Counted from the stretch's first letter, positions 39,860-50,134 are shown. The stretch is 64,000 nucleotides of DNA from Piromyces finnis (GCA_002104945.1 MCFH01000003.1:1426001-1490000); one strand, 5' to 3'. Notes: a model not told the origin generated them from the sequence alone. Program-made: numbers and translations.

Positions 39860-39862
<3 letters not shown>
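39850..39862. repeat. Target-site duplication, left copy
   Basis: AAAACATTTACCA, identical to 41660-41672; flanks the LINE copy C insertion next to its poly(A) tail. Confidence 0.88.
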
Positions 39863-39901
<39 letters not shown>

Positions 39902-41659
39902 GGCATCAAATATTTTAAGCTTTATTATTAATTTAATTAAAATTATAATACATGTAATAAAAAAATTAAAATTAAAATAAAAATAAAAAAAAATATGTTT
40001 AAATAAACACAAATGAATAAAAATTGGGTATAATGTATTCTAGTAATTTTAATTAAAGTAAGAAAGCCACTATCATACTAAAGTATAATAATTGTATTTG
40101 ACTTCCAATGGGACACCGAGCCAAAGATCAAAATTTTGTCATGGAACAAAATTATGATCTCCATTGGTTGCGCTGGCCCTCGTGGCCTGTCTTACTGTTT
40201 CTTCAGCATTGACGCTCTTGGATGTTGCTTCAAACCTTTTGAACATTGACCATTGCTGGCCAATAGCAAAAGGCATGATTTTGGTTAGAAGTTCCGCTGT
40301 TACCGTCAAGAATGGTGTTCCTTCATTAGTACCAGATTGAATCTGATGCTTACAAAGTTCTTTCCATTCCCTTGAATTGTAATTGATATTGTTAAAACTT
40401 CTTCCCCCAAGAAGGAATTTAAATATTTTACTGCACACACTAGAATAATCATACACATTAATATTCACCGGATTATTAGAACTATTACTATCATTAACTA
40501 AATTACTATCTAAATTAGAATTATTATCTTCACTATTGCTATCATTACTAATATTGTTATTTCTATTATTGCTATTATTACTATTGTTACTATTACTATT
40601 GTTACTATTACTATTGTTATTACTACTATTGTTACTATTACTATTGTTATTACTACTATTGTTACTATTACTATTAATGTTATTACTATCTCTACTGATA
40701 TTATCAATTTCATTATTATTGATAGGACTATTGGAATTACGTTGACTGAAAAAATTTAATAGCTGGACTATGGAATCATAATGTTTAATACGGATATCTC
40801 TAAATGTTGGACAATCTAATAACCAATGTTTAATACTTTGATCTCCACACTTGCAACATGGACAGTAGTTAGGACAAACTGGATCAACAAATTTAGCAGC
40901 TTTGGCAACTCTAGCATCCAACTTGTATCCGCTTCTTGCTTTCAATAGCCAGTAGAAGCCATAGGCAAACTCTGGGTACTCATAACATAATTTAATAAAA
41001 TCTTTAGTTTCAATAAATTTATTATCATCATAATATTGCGCTTTGATTGAATTCCCTTTGAGATCTTTCCAATAAAAGTTTTTAACTGCTTTAACATCTC
41101 CATGTTTCTTTAATTTTTTATCAAGTGTCCTACTTGATTTGCACCACGTGTATTTTCTAAATTTAGGAATGTAATTGACAAGGTGTGAGATAATACAATT
41201 TGAGTTTTTCCATTTGTTAAAACATCTAACCTGAGCTAACGCACATTTGGCTGACAATGGAGGAATATTCAAATCTTTTGAAAGAGTATAAAGATATAAA
41301 CGATACAGCTTTATGAACTCCGGCAACCCATCGTATTCCTTTGTTAACATGCTTCTGAGCAATCCTAGACCTAGCTTTGTTGGATCCAAGTAATGGTGCA
41401 AAGTATGAAACTCTGCTAATCACTTGTGAGTTAAGTACTAGTTTTTTGAAAGGAATAGGAATATTAGGATTTCTTAAGAATTTACTGACTGAGAAAAGCC
41501 CTTTCAAAACCTTGTTATTAAGAGCTTTAATTACTGGTTTAAGGGACAGATTCTTATCAAATGGAACACCAAGATAAGTATAACAATCAGTAGTTGGAAT
41601 GGGTTGTCCTGCTAAGTAAAATGTTGGATCTCTCTTGATCTGATTTTCTATTGATTCAG
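39863..41659 (-). mobile_element. LINE copy C, 5'-truncated insertion with poly(A) tail
   Basis: Read on the minus strand: begins at 41659 inside the RT region (DPTFYLAGQP...CYTYLGVPFD), runs through the thumb (YFAPLLGSNKARS), and after a frameshift near 41290 continues (ORF 41401-40139) with LAKARSGYKLD..., a zinc knuckle CPNYCPCC...H...C, a long Asn/Ser insert, and the IFKFLLGG C-terminal segment. Then come a 3' UTR (40144-40016), AATAAA at 39921-39926 and a 36-nt A tail (T run at 39863-39898). Flanked by a 13-bp target-site duplication. This is a typical dead-on-arrival LINE insertion made by target-primed reverse transcription. Few other lesions are seen, which suggests a recent event. 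It lacks endonuclease and most of the RT palm, so it is non-autonomous. Confidence 0.9.
40016..40144 (-). repeat. LINE 3' UTR of copy C, 129 bp
   Basis: Starts at the stop codon of the copy C frame and matches 37643-37771 with only a few mismatches over 129 bp. Confidence 0.85.
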
Positions 41660-41672
41660 AAAACATTTACCA
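41660..41672. repeat. Target-site duplication, right copy
   Basis: AAAACATTTACCA at the 5' end of LINE copy C, identical to 39850-39862. Confidence 0.88.
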
Positions 41673-41802
41673 CGTATACCTAATTTATGTAACTTTGTAA
41701 GGATATTAAAAATAGGAACTGAGTCGTATGCTTTTTTAAGGTCTAGAAAGGCGACATAAGTGGCTTTTCCTTTAAATTTTCTTCTTTGACAGATTTCTCT
41801 AG
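41660..41802 (-). pseudogene. LINE copy B, 5' part of reverse transcriptase
   Basis: Minus-strand frame codes CQRRKFKGK then RT motif A (VAFLDLKKAYDSVPI) and LGIRGKCF. It continues directly into the frame that restarts at 39862 (GKCFDFLNNLYS) when the copy C insertion and one target-site copy are removed. It is the separated upstream part of copy B. Confidence 0.85.
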
Positions 41803-41900
41803 AGTAATGAGACATGGGAGGAATAGATCGGACGAGATCTTTAATAATACAATTTGATTTTCTCCATAAAAGTTTAATGAACTCTTCAATTTGTACTATA
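41803..41900 (-). pseudogene. Rearranged LINE fragments (thumb and C-terminal pieces)
   Basis: 41803-41867 matches 38961-39025 at 64 of 65 bases (thumb segment CIIKDLVRSIPPMSHY). 41872-41899 resembles 37963-37990, the C-terminal IVQIxEFI segment. Both are joined in an order that an intact LINE does not have, upstream of RT motif A. Confidence 0.75.
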
Positions 41901-42406
41901 GCTAATAATAGATCTCTTCAATGACTAACCAAATATCCATTCCCAATTCTTGGATACCCTTAAAAACAAACATTTTTTTATAATATTTATAATTATTTTT
42001 AAACCTTATTAATATAAATCAAATTTAAATAAAATGAAATAAAAAATTTTTATTATTTATATTATTAATAATTTATACTTTATTTGATGATAGTTTAGTA
42101 GTAAAATTTAAATGTTAAAAATTATTAAAATGAAATAAAATAGAACCATTTTTAAAAAAAAATATTTTTTTAATATTAAAAATATTTAACTTTTATTATT
42201 AAATAAAAAAAATAATTATATATATATATTTATATATATACATTTTCTTATAAAATATTATTTATATACTATAATATATTTTAATTAATTATACAATTGA
42301 TAATGTTTTATAATATTTCTTCCTTAAAAATACAATATTAAAATAATACTTTATATTAAAGATTAAATGTTTAATATGATAAATAAATTCTTTACATTAA
42401 ATCCAT
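41901..42406. other. Intergenic, AT-rich
   Basis: Half a kilobase between the LINE pile and the 3' end of the repeat-protein gene. Nothing recognised. Confidence 0.5.
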
Positions 42407-45145
42407 TTAAGCGTAGATTTTAGAACATTGAGCATTAATAGCATTACATTCAGAAGCTAAACTATCAGAATATGGCTTCTTCCAGCATTCTTGAAGATCG
42501 GCATAGCATTTTTGAGACATTTTGTTCTTACAATCATAGTCATTAGCACCACAGCTAGTGTAGTCAGTTGAAGTTGAAGTTGATGGAACATTTGGTTGAG
42601 AGGTAGCAATTTGTTTAGTAGCAGAAGTAACAATTTGTTTAGTAGCAGAAGTTGTTGGGAGTTGCTTAGAGGCAGCAGAAGTTGTTGGGAGTTGCTTAGA
42701 GGCAGCAGAGGTGGTTGGGAGTTGCTTAGAGGCAGCAGAGGTGGTTGGAAGTTGCTTAGAAGCAGCAGAGGTGGTTGGGAGTTGCTTAGAAGCAGCAGAG
42801 GTGGTTGGGAGTTGCTTAGAAGCAGCAGAGGTGGTTGGGAGTTGCTTAGAAGCAGCAGAGGTGGTTGGGAGTTGCTTAGAAGCAGCAGAGGTGGTTGGGA
42901 GTTGCTTAGAAGCAGCAGAGGTAGTTGGGAGTTGCTTAGAGGCAGCAGAGGTAGTTGGGAGTTGCTTAGAGGCAGCAGAGGTAGTTGGGAGTTGCTTAGA
43001 GGCAGCATTGTTAGTGGTTGGGAGTTGCTTAGAAGCAGCAGAGGTAGTTGGGAGTTGCTTAGAGGCAGCATTGTTAGTGGTTGGGAGTTGCTTAGAAGCA
43101 GCAGAGGTAGTTGGGAGTTGCTTAGAGGCAGCAGAGGTGGTTGGGAGTTGCTTAGAGGCAGCAGAGGTGGTTGGGAGTTGCTTAGAGGCAGCAGAGGTGG
43201 TTGGGAGTTGTTTAGAGGCAGCAGAGGTGGTTGGGAGTTGCTTAGAGGCAGCAGAAGTGGTTGGGAGTTGCTTAGAGGCAGCAGAAGTGGTTGGGAGTTG
43301 CTTAGAGGCAGCAGAAGTGGTTGGGAGTTGCTTAGAGGCAGCAGAAGTGGTTGGGAGTTGCTTAGAGGCAGCAGAAGTGGTTGGGAGTTGCTTAGAGGCA
43401 GCAGAAGTGGTTGGGAGTTGCTTAGAAGCAGCAGAAGTGGTTGGGAGTTGCTTAGAGGCAGCAGAGGTGGTTGGGAGTTGCTTAGAGGCAGCAGAGGTGG
43501 TTGGGAGTTGCTTAGAGGCAGCAGAGGTGGTTGGGAGTTGCTTAGAGGCAGCAGAGGTGGTTGGGAGTTGCTTAGAGGCAGCAGAGGTGGTTGGAAGTTG
43601 CTTAGAGGCAGCAGAGGTGGTTGGAAGTTGCTTAGAGGCAGCAGAGGTGGTTGGAAGTTGCTTAGAGGCAGCAGAGGTGGTTGGAAGTTGCTTAGAGGCA
43701 GCAGAGGTGGTTGGAAGTTGCTTAGAAGCAGCAGAGGTGGTTGGAAGTTGCTTAGAAGCAGCAGAGGTGGTTGGGAGTTGCTTAGAGGCAGCAGAAGTAG
43801 TTGGAAGTTGCTTAGAGGCAGCAGAGGTGGTTGGGAGTTGCTTAGAGGCAGCAGAGGTAGTTGGGAGTTGCTTAGAGGCAGCAGAGGTGGTTGGGAGTTG
43901 CTTAGAGGCAGCAGAGGTGGTTGGGAGTTGCTTAGAGGCAGCATTGTTAGTGGTTGGGAGTTGCTTAGAAGCAGCAGAAGTGGTTGGGAGTTGCTTAGAG
44001 GCAGCAGAAGTGGTTGGGAGTTGCTTAGAGGCAGCAGAAGTGGTTGGGAGTTGCTTAGAGGCAGCAGAGGTGGTTGGGAGTTGCTTAGAGGCAGCAGAGG
44101 TGGTTGGAAGTTGCTTAGAGGCAGCAGAGGTGGTTGGAAGTTGCTTAGAGGCAGCAGAGGTGGTTGGGAGTTGTTTAGAGGCAGCAGAGGTAGTTGGGAG
44201 TTGCTTAGAGGCAGCAGAGGTGGTTGGAAGTTGCTTAGAGGCAGCAGAAGTAGTTGGAAGTTGCTTAGAGGCAGCAGAGGTGGTTGGGAGTTGCTTAGAG
44301 GCAGCAGAAGTAGTTGGGAGTTGCTTAGAGGCAGCAGAGGTAGTTGGGAGTTGCTTAGAGGCAGCAGAGGTAGTTGGGAGTTGCTTAGAGGCAGCAGAGG
44401 TAGTTGGGAGTTGCTTAGAGGCAGCAGAGGTGGTTGGAAGTTGCTTAGAGGCAGCAGAGGTGGTTGGAAGTTGCTTAGAGGCAGCAGAAGTGGTTGGGAG
44501 TTGCTTAGAGGCAGCAGAAGTGGTTGGGAGTTGCTTAGAGGCAGCAGAGGTAGTTGGGAGTTGCTTAGAGGCAGCATTGTTAGTGGTTGGGAGTTGCTTG
44601 GAAGCAGCAGAGGTGGTTGGGAGTTGCTTAGAAGCAGCAGAGGTGGTTGGGAGTTGCTTAGAAGCAGCAGAGGTGGTTGGAAGTTGCTTAGAAGCAGCAG
44701 AGGTGGTTGGAAGTTGCTTAGAAGCAGCAGAGGTGGTTGGAAGTTGCTTAGAGGCAGCAGAGGTGGTTGGAAGTTGCTTAGAGGCAGCAGAAGTGGTTGG
44801 GAGTTGCTTAGAGGCAGCAGAAGTGGTTGGAAGTTGCTTAGAAGCAGCAGTAGTAACAATTTGCTTAGAAGCAGAAGTAATTTGTGGTTGAGATGGTTGA
44901 ACTGGTTGTGGATTTCCAGTGTAAGACCAGATTTCATTACATAAGTTGTTTAATTCAGAACATTTTTGGTAATCACCAGAACTCCAACATTCATTGGCCT
45001 TTTGTTGGCAAAGACTAGCTTGTTCTTGCTTACAACTGTAATCTTCAGTTCCACAAATAAGGTATGGGTTGCTAGCTCTCTTTTCCATAATTGGAAGAGC
45101 AGAAACACAACTGGCAACAGCTAATAAAACTAAACTGAATTTCAT
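42407..45145 (-). CDS. Secreted 912-residue protein: six-cysteine modules at both ends of a ~70-copy decapeptide stalk
   Basis: Intronless. Signal peptide (MKFSLVLLAVASCVSA) and PIMEKR with Lys22-Arg23, the same position as in the CE2-type esterase gene at 31104-33560. Six-cysteine module at residues 31-69; stalk of about 70 copies of AASKQLPTTS (residues about 95-845), four of which carry an NN insertion; six-cysteine module at 865-907 ending CSKIYA. There is no catalytic domain. Each repeat has one Lys and one Gln and several Ser/Thr, so the stalk is basic, extended and probably O-glycosylated. The layout suggests a spacer, wall or scaffold component with a binding or cross-linking module at each end; this is inference. 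I know no family for the modules. The reading frame is chosen by the signal peptide and the cysteine modules; the other long frames over the array are only by-products of a stop-free 30-bp repeat. Confidence 0.9.
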   Translation of the reverse strand: MKFSLVLLAVASCVSALPIMEKRASNPYLICGTEDYSCKQEQASLCQQKANECWSSGDYQKCSELNNLCNEIWSYTGNPQPVQPSQPQITSASKQIVTTAASKQLPTTSAASKQLPTTSAASKQLPTTSAASKQLPTTSAASKQLPTTSAASKQLPTTSAASKQLPTTSAASKQLPTTSAASKQLPTTNNAASKQLPTTSAASKQLPTTSAASKQLPTTSAASKQLPTTSAASKQLPTTSAASKQLPTTSAASKQLPTTSAASKQLPTTSAASKQLPTTSAASKQLPTTSAASKQLPTTSAASKQLPTTSAASKQLPTTSAASKQLPTTSAASKQLPTTSAASKQLPTTSAASKQLPTTSAASKQLPTTSAASKQLPTTSAASKQLPTTSAASKQLPTTNNAASKQLPTTSAASKQLPTTSAASKQLPTTSAASKQLPTTSAASKQLPTTSAASKQLPTTSAASKQLPTTSAASKQLPTTSAASKQLPTTSAASKQLPTTSAASKQLPTTSAASKQLPTTSAASKQLPTTSAASKQLPTTSAASKQLPTTSAASKQLPTTSAASKQLPTTSAASKQLPTTSAASKQLPTTSAASKQLPTTSAASKQLPTTSAASKQLPTTSAASKQLPTTSAASKQLPTTSAASKQLPTTSAASKQLPTTSAASKQLPTTSAASKQLPTTSAASKQLPTTNNAASKQLPTTSAASKQLPTTNNAASKQLPTTSAASKQLPTTSAASKQLPTTSAASKQLPTTSAASKQLPTTSAASKQLPTTSAASKQLPTTSAASKQLPTTSAASKQLPTTSAASKQLPTTSAASKQLPTTSAASKQLPTTSATKQIVTSATKQIATSQPNVPSTSTSTDYTSCGANDYDCKNKMSQKCYADLQECWKKPYSDSLASECNAINAQCSKIYA
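42425..42553 (-). other. C-terminal six-cysteine module
   Basis: Residues 865-907: C-x6-C-x7-C-x6-CW-x11-C-x6-C. Shares DYDCKNKM, the PY.[SE]SLAS loop and CSKIY with the C-terminal module of the CE2-type esterase. Confidence 0.85.
42640..44855. repeat. 30-bp tandem repeat array, ~70 units
   Basis: Units are 30 bp, with four of 36 bp that carry an extra Asn-Asn. Variation among units is mostly synonymous (GGG/GGA, GAG/GAA, GTG/GTA positions) and neighbouring units often share the same variant, as expected when arrays grow by local slippage or unequal exchange. Confidence 0.97.
44939..45055 (-). other. N-terminal six-cysteine module
   Basis: Residues 31-69: C-x6-C-x7-C-x6-CW-x7-C-x6-C, preceded by NPYL and followed by NEIWSYTG, as in the CE2-type esterase. 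Confidence 0.85.
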
Positions 45146-45392
45146 CTAAATTATTATAAAAACATATATTATTAATATTCATTATACCTTATATTTTTAT
45201 AATTTTTATACTTTCTCTAAAAAAAAATATTTATTATTTACTTTTAGAATTTTTTGTAAATAATGAAAAATAATAGATTTTTTAAATAGAGTTTATTGGT
45301 TAATTAAGGTTTAAAATATTCCTGCTTTTAAACTGTAATTATTTTTAATATTATTGTATAATATTTCTAAGGAAGTCTTTTTCTAATAAATT

Positions 45393-45420
45393 CTTAAAAA
45401 ACTTTAAATTCTTCCAGAGA
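45393..45420 (-). promoter_or_regulatory. Conserved upstream block shared with the CE2-type gene
   Basis: Contains ATTCTTCCAGAGA at 45408-45420, identical to 34023-34035, with similar flanks on both sides. About 265 bp upstream of the repeat-protein start. Confidence 0.5.
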
Positions 45421-45983
45421 ATATAAGCTTATTAAGAAAAAATAAAAAATTAATATTTATTAATATTATATTAATAAAACGGATGAATAAATAAAAAATG
45501 TAATCTTTTTTTTTTCTTTTTATACTCTTATTCAAATATATTTAATTAAAAAATTAAAAAGTTTATTTAATAATATTTTTTAAATATTATCATTTTAATT
45601 ATTAATTTAATATAAACGGATAATTGAAAAAAATTATTTTGTTACACAAATTTAATATTGATTTTCATAAAAATTTAATTTATTCATATATTAAAGTATC
45701 CAATAATATTGACTAATACCTATTTATAATTAATTATATATTAATATTTTATTTTTATCATATATATTATTAAATTGATAATTAATTAATTAAATTAAAT
45801 AAACTGGTACACCTCTTTTTTTTTTTTTTATTAATGATGATAAATATATCATAATCTAAAAAAACTCTAAAATATAAAATAAATACTTCATTTTAAAAAT
45901 ATATCAAAATAAAAAGATTTAACAAAAAAGTTTTATATTTCACTTTTTTATAACCCATAACACAGTTCAATATCTATTCTACC

Positions 45984-46018
<35 letters not shown>

Positions 46019-47383
46019 TAATATTTTAGTTAATTTTTAGTCAACCTAAAAAGGAAAAATCGTTAACCTTTAATTAGTGTTAATATAAAACAATTTAATA
46101 TATGTTTTAAAAAATTAAATTATAAATTAGATTGATATGATTTTCATAAATGTTATTGGTGATGATTAAATGTAAATAAAGTTTAAATCCTAAAATTAGT
46201 TTTAACCGCAAAAATACCACCAAAATAATTTGAATATTTATTGAATCAATAGTGGTTGTTGTTGTGTTGCTTTAAATTATTAAACCTCTACTAATTATAT
46301 AATATTTTGGGTTTACCAAATATAAACATCAATTATGAAAGATAAATTAAGCGGGAATATCACTTTTTATTAAAATTCAATAATATAAATTTTATAAATT
46401 AAATTTTATAATTTTATAACACTTTTTTGGAAAAAAAAGTTTTAAAATGCCTTAAAATTTAGTTTCATTTGATGTTTATTCATTTATGCATACTAAATAT
46501 TAAAACCACACTTTTTAAAACTTTAATTCTTATTTTTTTCCTATTAGAATTGAAAAAAAAAAAAAAGAAAAACCTAATATTATAAAAAAAAAAACTTTAA
46601 AAAACAGAAATTTCAAGATAAAGTTAAGGCATATATTGAATTTAATATTTTTAATATTTTATTTATTAGAAATAACCATTTGACCTAGAATTGGTTAAAA
46701 AAATTGTTTCATTTTTATATATAGTATGATTTTAAATATACTAATAAAAAAAAATTAATAGATTGAAATGCAATAGCATTTTTATTAATGTTTTAAACCA
46801 CGGTTTCATTGAAATTATTTTTTGTTTAGAAATCAATATTTTCTACTATTTTCTATCATTATTTACTTTATTAACAACTTTGTTTTTCTAGTTCGTAAAA
46901 AATATATTCTTTTTACCTTTCTATATTTTTAATAGAAAAATACTTATAAAAACTTTAATTTATATTATTTAATTAATTAATTATTAATTTAAACTTTATT
47001 TAATAATAATTTTATTTTTTTATTTGTCAAAAAAAATTCATAAAATCTATATTTATATATATTATATTAAACTGTAATATATGTGTAATTAAATGAATAT
47101 ATTACATTTCATATAATAAAATAATCAATTATAAAAAGAAAAATTAATTTTTTTTTCCTTGTAGTGAAAAAAAAAAAACTAAATTCAAATGGGCAACAAT
47201 TCAAATTAATATCTTTAGTTTGTTGTTGTTGTTGTTGTTGTTTTTTTATAGTTTTCTCGCTATTTACAATATTTTGTTTACTTTTCATTAAAATTAATTT
47301 AATAATGTCTTTTTAGTTTTTTTTATTAAATATTTCTAATTTTTATTAGTATAAATGAACAGTTACAACTGATGATGTGTAGT

Positions 47384-47686
47384 TTTTATTTATTTATTTA
47401 TTTTATTTATTTATTTATTTATTTATTTTATTTTATTTTATTTTATTTTATTTTATTTTATTTTATTTTATTTTATTTTATTTTATTTTATTTTATTTTA
47501 TTTTATTTTATTTTATTTTATTTTATTTTATTTTATTTTATTTTATTTTATTTTATTTTATTTTATTTTATTTTATTTTATTTTATTTTATTTTATTTTA
47601 TTTTATTTTATTTTATTTTATTTTATTTTATTTTTATTTTATTTTATTTTATTTTATTTTATTTTATTTTATTTTATTTTATTTTG
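47384..47686. repeat. (TTTA)n then (TTTTA)n satellite
   Basis: Starts with TTTA units and passes into about 50 TTTTA units, with one phase slip near 47631 where an extra T is present. It yields a false 120-codon ORF. Confidence 0.95.
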
Positions 47687-50062
47687 TTAAAAAAAATTAT
47701 ATTCAATAGAAATGAAATGAATTACTTTTTATAAAATAAATAATTGTAGTAATACTATGGTTGATTTATCAAAAGTATTTCTTTTATGTCTTTAAAATTT
47801 TTTATAAAACTATTACTATGGAATTGATAGCTTAGCTTTTTAAAAATTTAAATGGGATACTTTTTTAAAATTAAAAAAATAATAATAAATAAACTTTTTA
47901 ATCTATTTCATATAAATTTTATTATAAATTTTAAAATTTACTTTAAAAAAAAATATTTTTTAATTAATGCCCTATACACAAATAATTATGTGATATTATA
48001 AGATTGTATTACAATATCATGAATGGTATCAGTGTGTATTTGTAAGTTGTTGATGAATTTTCTCTGTATAATAAAAATTTAGATTTTTATAAAAATATAG
48101 TATCATAATAATAAGAAATATATATACAAATGATATTAACTATGATACAATAATTCTTAATGATACCTTTTTTTTTTAATCTGTCCATCATTACAATAAT
48201 AATGTGAAGGTGATGATGCACTATGGTGCCCCATACCTTTTATTATTATTCGTTTCAAATGGTTTATATATAAAATATATAAAATTTTAATTTCATAAAA
48301 AAATGTTCAAAATTTAATATATTTTTAATTTGAATTTAGTATCCAATAATTTTGACATTTTTATTGGTGTGTAAAATGCTTTTTTAGGAAAAAAAAAATT
48401 TTTTTTAAATTAATTTTCCAAATTAGTAATGAATGTTTGAGAATAAATATAAAACAAAATTTTGACTTTTTTAAATAATAATATTTAACCTAATCAAATA
48501 TATAAATACACTATCTATATTATCCGAGTTTGTTTTTTTTTTTTTTAATAGCAATTTTATTAATAATTTTATTATTTATTTATTATTTATTTTACTTCAT
48601 ATTAAAACTAGGTGAAGAGAGAAAATAGGGAGGATAAAAGGATAAAAATAAAAGAAATTATTCTATTCATAATTTATTTGATTTACCTAAAAGTTAATCA
48701 AGAATTTATTAAAATTAACCACCACTATCACCACTAATTTTATCCAAAAAATTGAAAAATTTATATTCATTTATTTTAAAACATTAAAAAAAAAAGATTT
48801 TCATAAAATAATTGCGGTTAATGATAAGTAATTTAAACCAGAGGAATGTTCCTATTTAACCTATCAACTATTAACGATTAAGGGGAAATAATAGGATTAA
48901 ATAATAATTTTTAGTTAATTGAAATTTTGGTTAAACACAAAATAATTATAAAATAATTGTATATCCCATCTCAACAAAAAAATAATAAGAAATAAATATC
49001 AATTAAAATAATATATATACACATAATATCATAATCGTATTCAAAGTATTCATACCTATTGACATTTCTTAGTTGAAATTTATTAAAAAAAAATACCATA
49101 AAAATGAAAATTTTAAAAAAAAAAAAATTCAATTTATGACTCGTTTACTTATATATTTATATAATATAAAATAGTATATTAATTCAATATATTATTTATT
49201 AGTTTTAATATTAAAATTTTAAAATAAAAAAAGACGGTGAAAATTAAAAAAAAAATTTTTAATTATTAATAAAGTAAGAACGTTTTTAATTTATATAAAT
49301 TAAATTTAATAACTTTATTTATTATTAAAATGAATAAACTTTTTTTAAAAAATGAACTATATAATATGAAATATTAATTGCAATAAAGGAATTTGAAACA
49401 ACCTAAAAAACTAAATAAAAAATAATTTAAAGTTTAATATAACCAATAATGGTGAATTAAAAATAAATTCATTGGAACTATATTCCTTATAAAATGATGT
49501 ATACCACAATTATTGGTAATAAAATTGTTTTAAATTATTATTGTGTAATATTACTTTTGGTAATTATTTTATGAAATTATTATGGACAAAATTAGTAAAA
49601 TTAGGATAAAATATGGTTGTTTTTTTATAAAAAAGGATGCAATGATTTTGAAAAATATATAGATGTATATATATAGATGTATATACTTATAAAAAAAGTT
49701 TATGAATGATATCCATTATAATTATTTTAAAATAAAGAATAATTAATATTTCATAGACCTTTGAGAATCTAGAAAATCAGGTTCTATAGATTTGTTTTCA
49801 TTTGTTTGTTTGTTTTAAACTTTTTTATATAATAAAGAAAATTTTTGTCAATTTTATATTTTTGTCAATTCTTTTTTTAATTTTACTACGATAGAAAAAG
49901 AAAATTTAATAAAGTATAAATACTATGAAAGAATTTAGGTTAATTATATGGTATTATTAAATATAATCTTTTTTTTTTTTAATTTAAAATACTTTTTTGT
50001 TAGAAATATATGTTTAAATTAATGATACAAATTAATTTAATATATTTCTAATACTTCTGGTT

Positions 50063-50133
<71 letters not shown>

Positions 50134-50134
50134 T
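50063..50134. repeat. (ATTT)n microsatellite
   Basis: About 18 units of ATTT in the gene-poor region. Confidence 0.95.

Larger units (their letters stand above)
37863..39862 (-). pseudogene. LINE copy B, 3' part (reverse transcriptase), interrupted
   Basis: Minus-strand frame from 39862 to 38542 codes reverse transcriptase: GVRQGCPLSPILFNLFINDIL region (motif B), GLFADDIVLIAPS (catalytic motif C), thumb with YAPLLGSN, and a Cys/His knuckle CPCCGYDEQ...H...C. Near 38545-38610 the frame shifts; a second open frame (to 37863) continues with the C-terminal segment YIFTFLLGG. That segment holds a 78-bp tandem duplication. The 5' side stops at a poly-T tract, which belongs to copy C inserted here; the missing upstream RT sequence resumes at 41660. 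Broken by insertion and frameshift, so inactive. Confidence 0.88.

Noticed and set aside
42640-44855. CRISPR-like regular repeats
   Set aside because: Units are head-to-tail without spacers and code a decapeptide in a eukaryotic gene.
42457-44944. Three further long open frames over the 30-bp array (826, 782 and 726 codons on both strands)
   Set aside because: A stop-free 30-bp unit is open in several frames. Only the 42407-45145 frame has the signal peptide and cysteine modules.
47372-47734. 120-codon Phe/Ile/Leu-rich open frame
   Set aside because: It is the TTTTA satellite read as protein.
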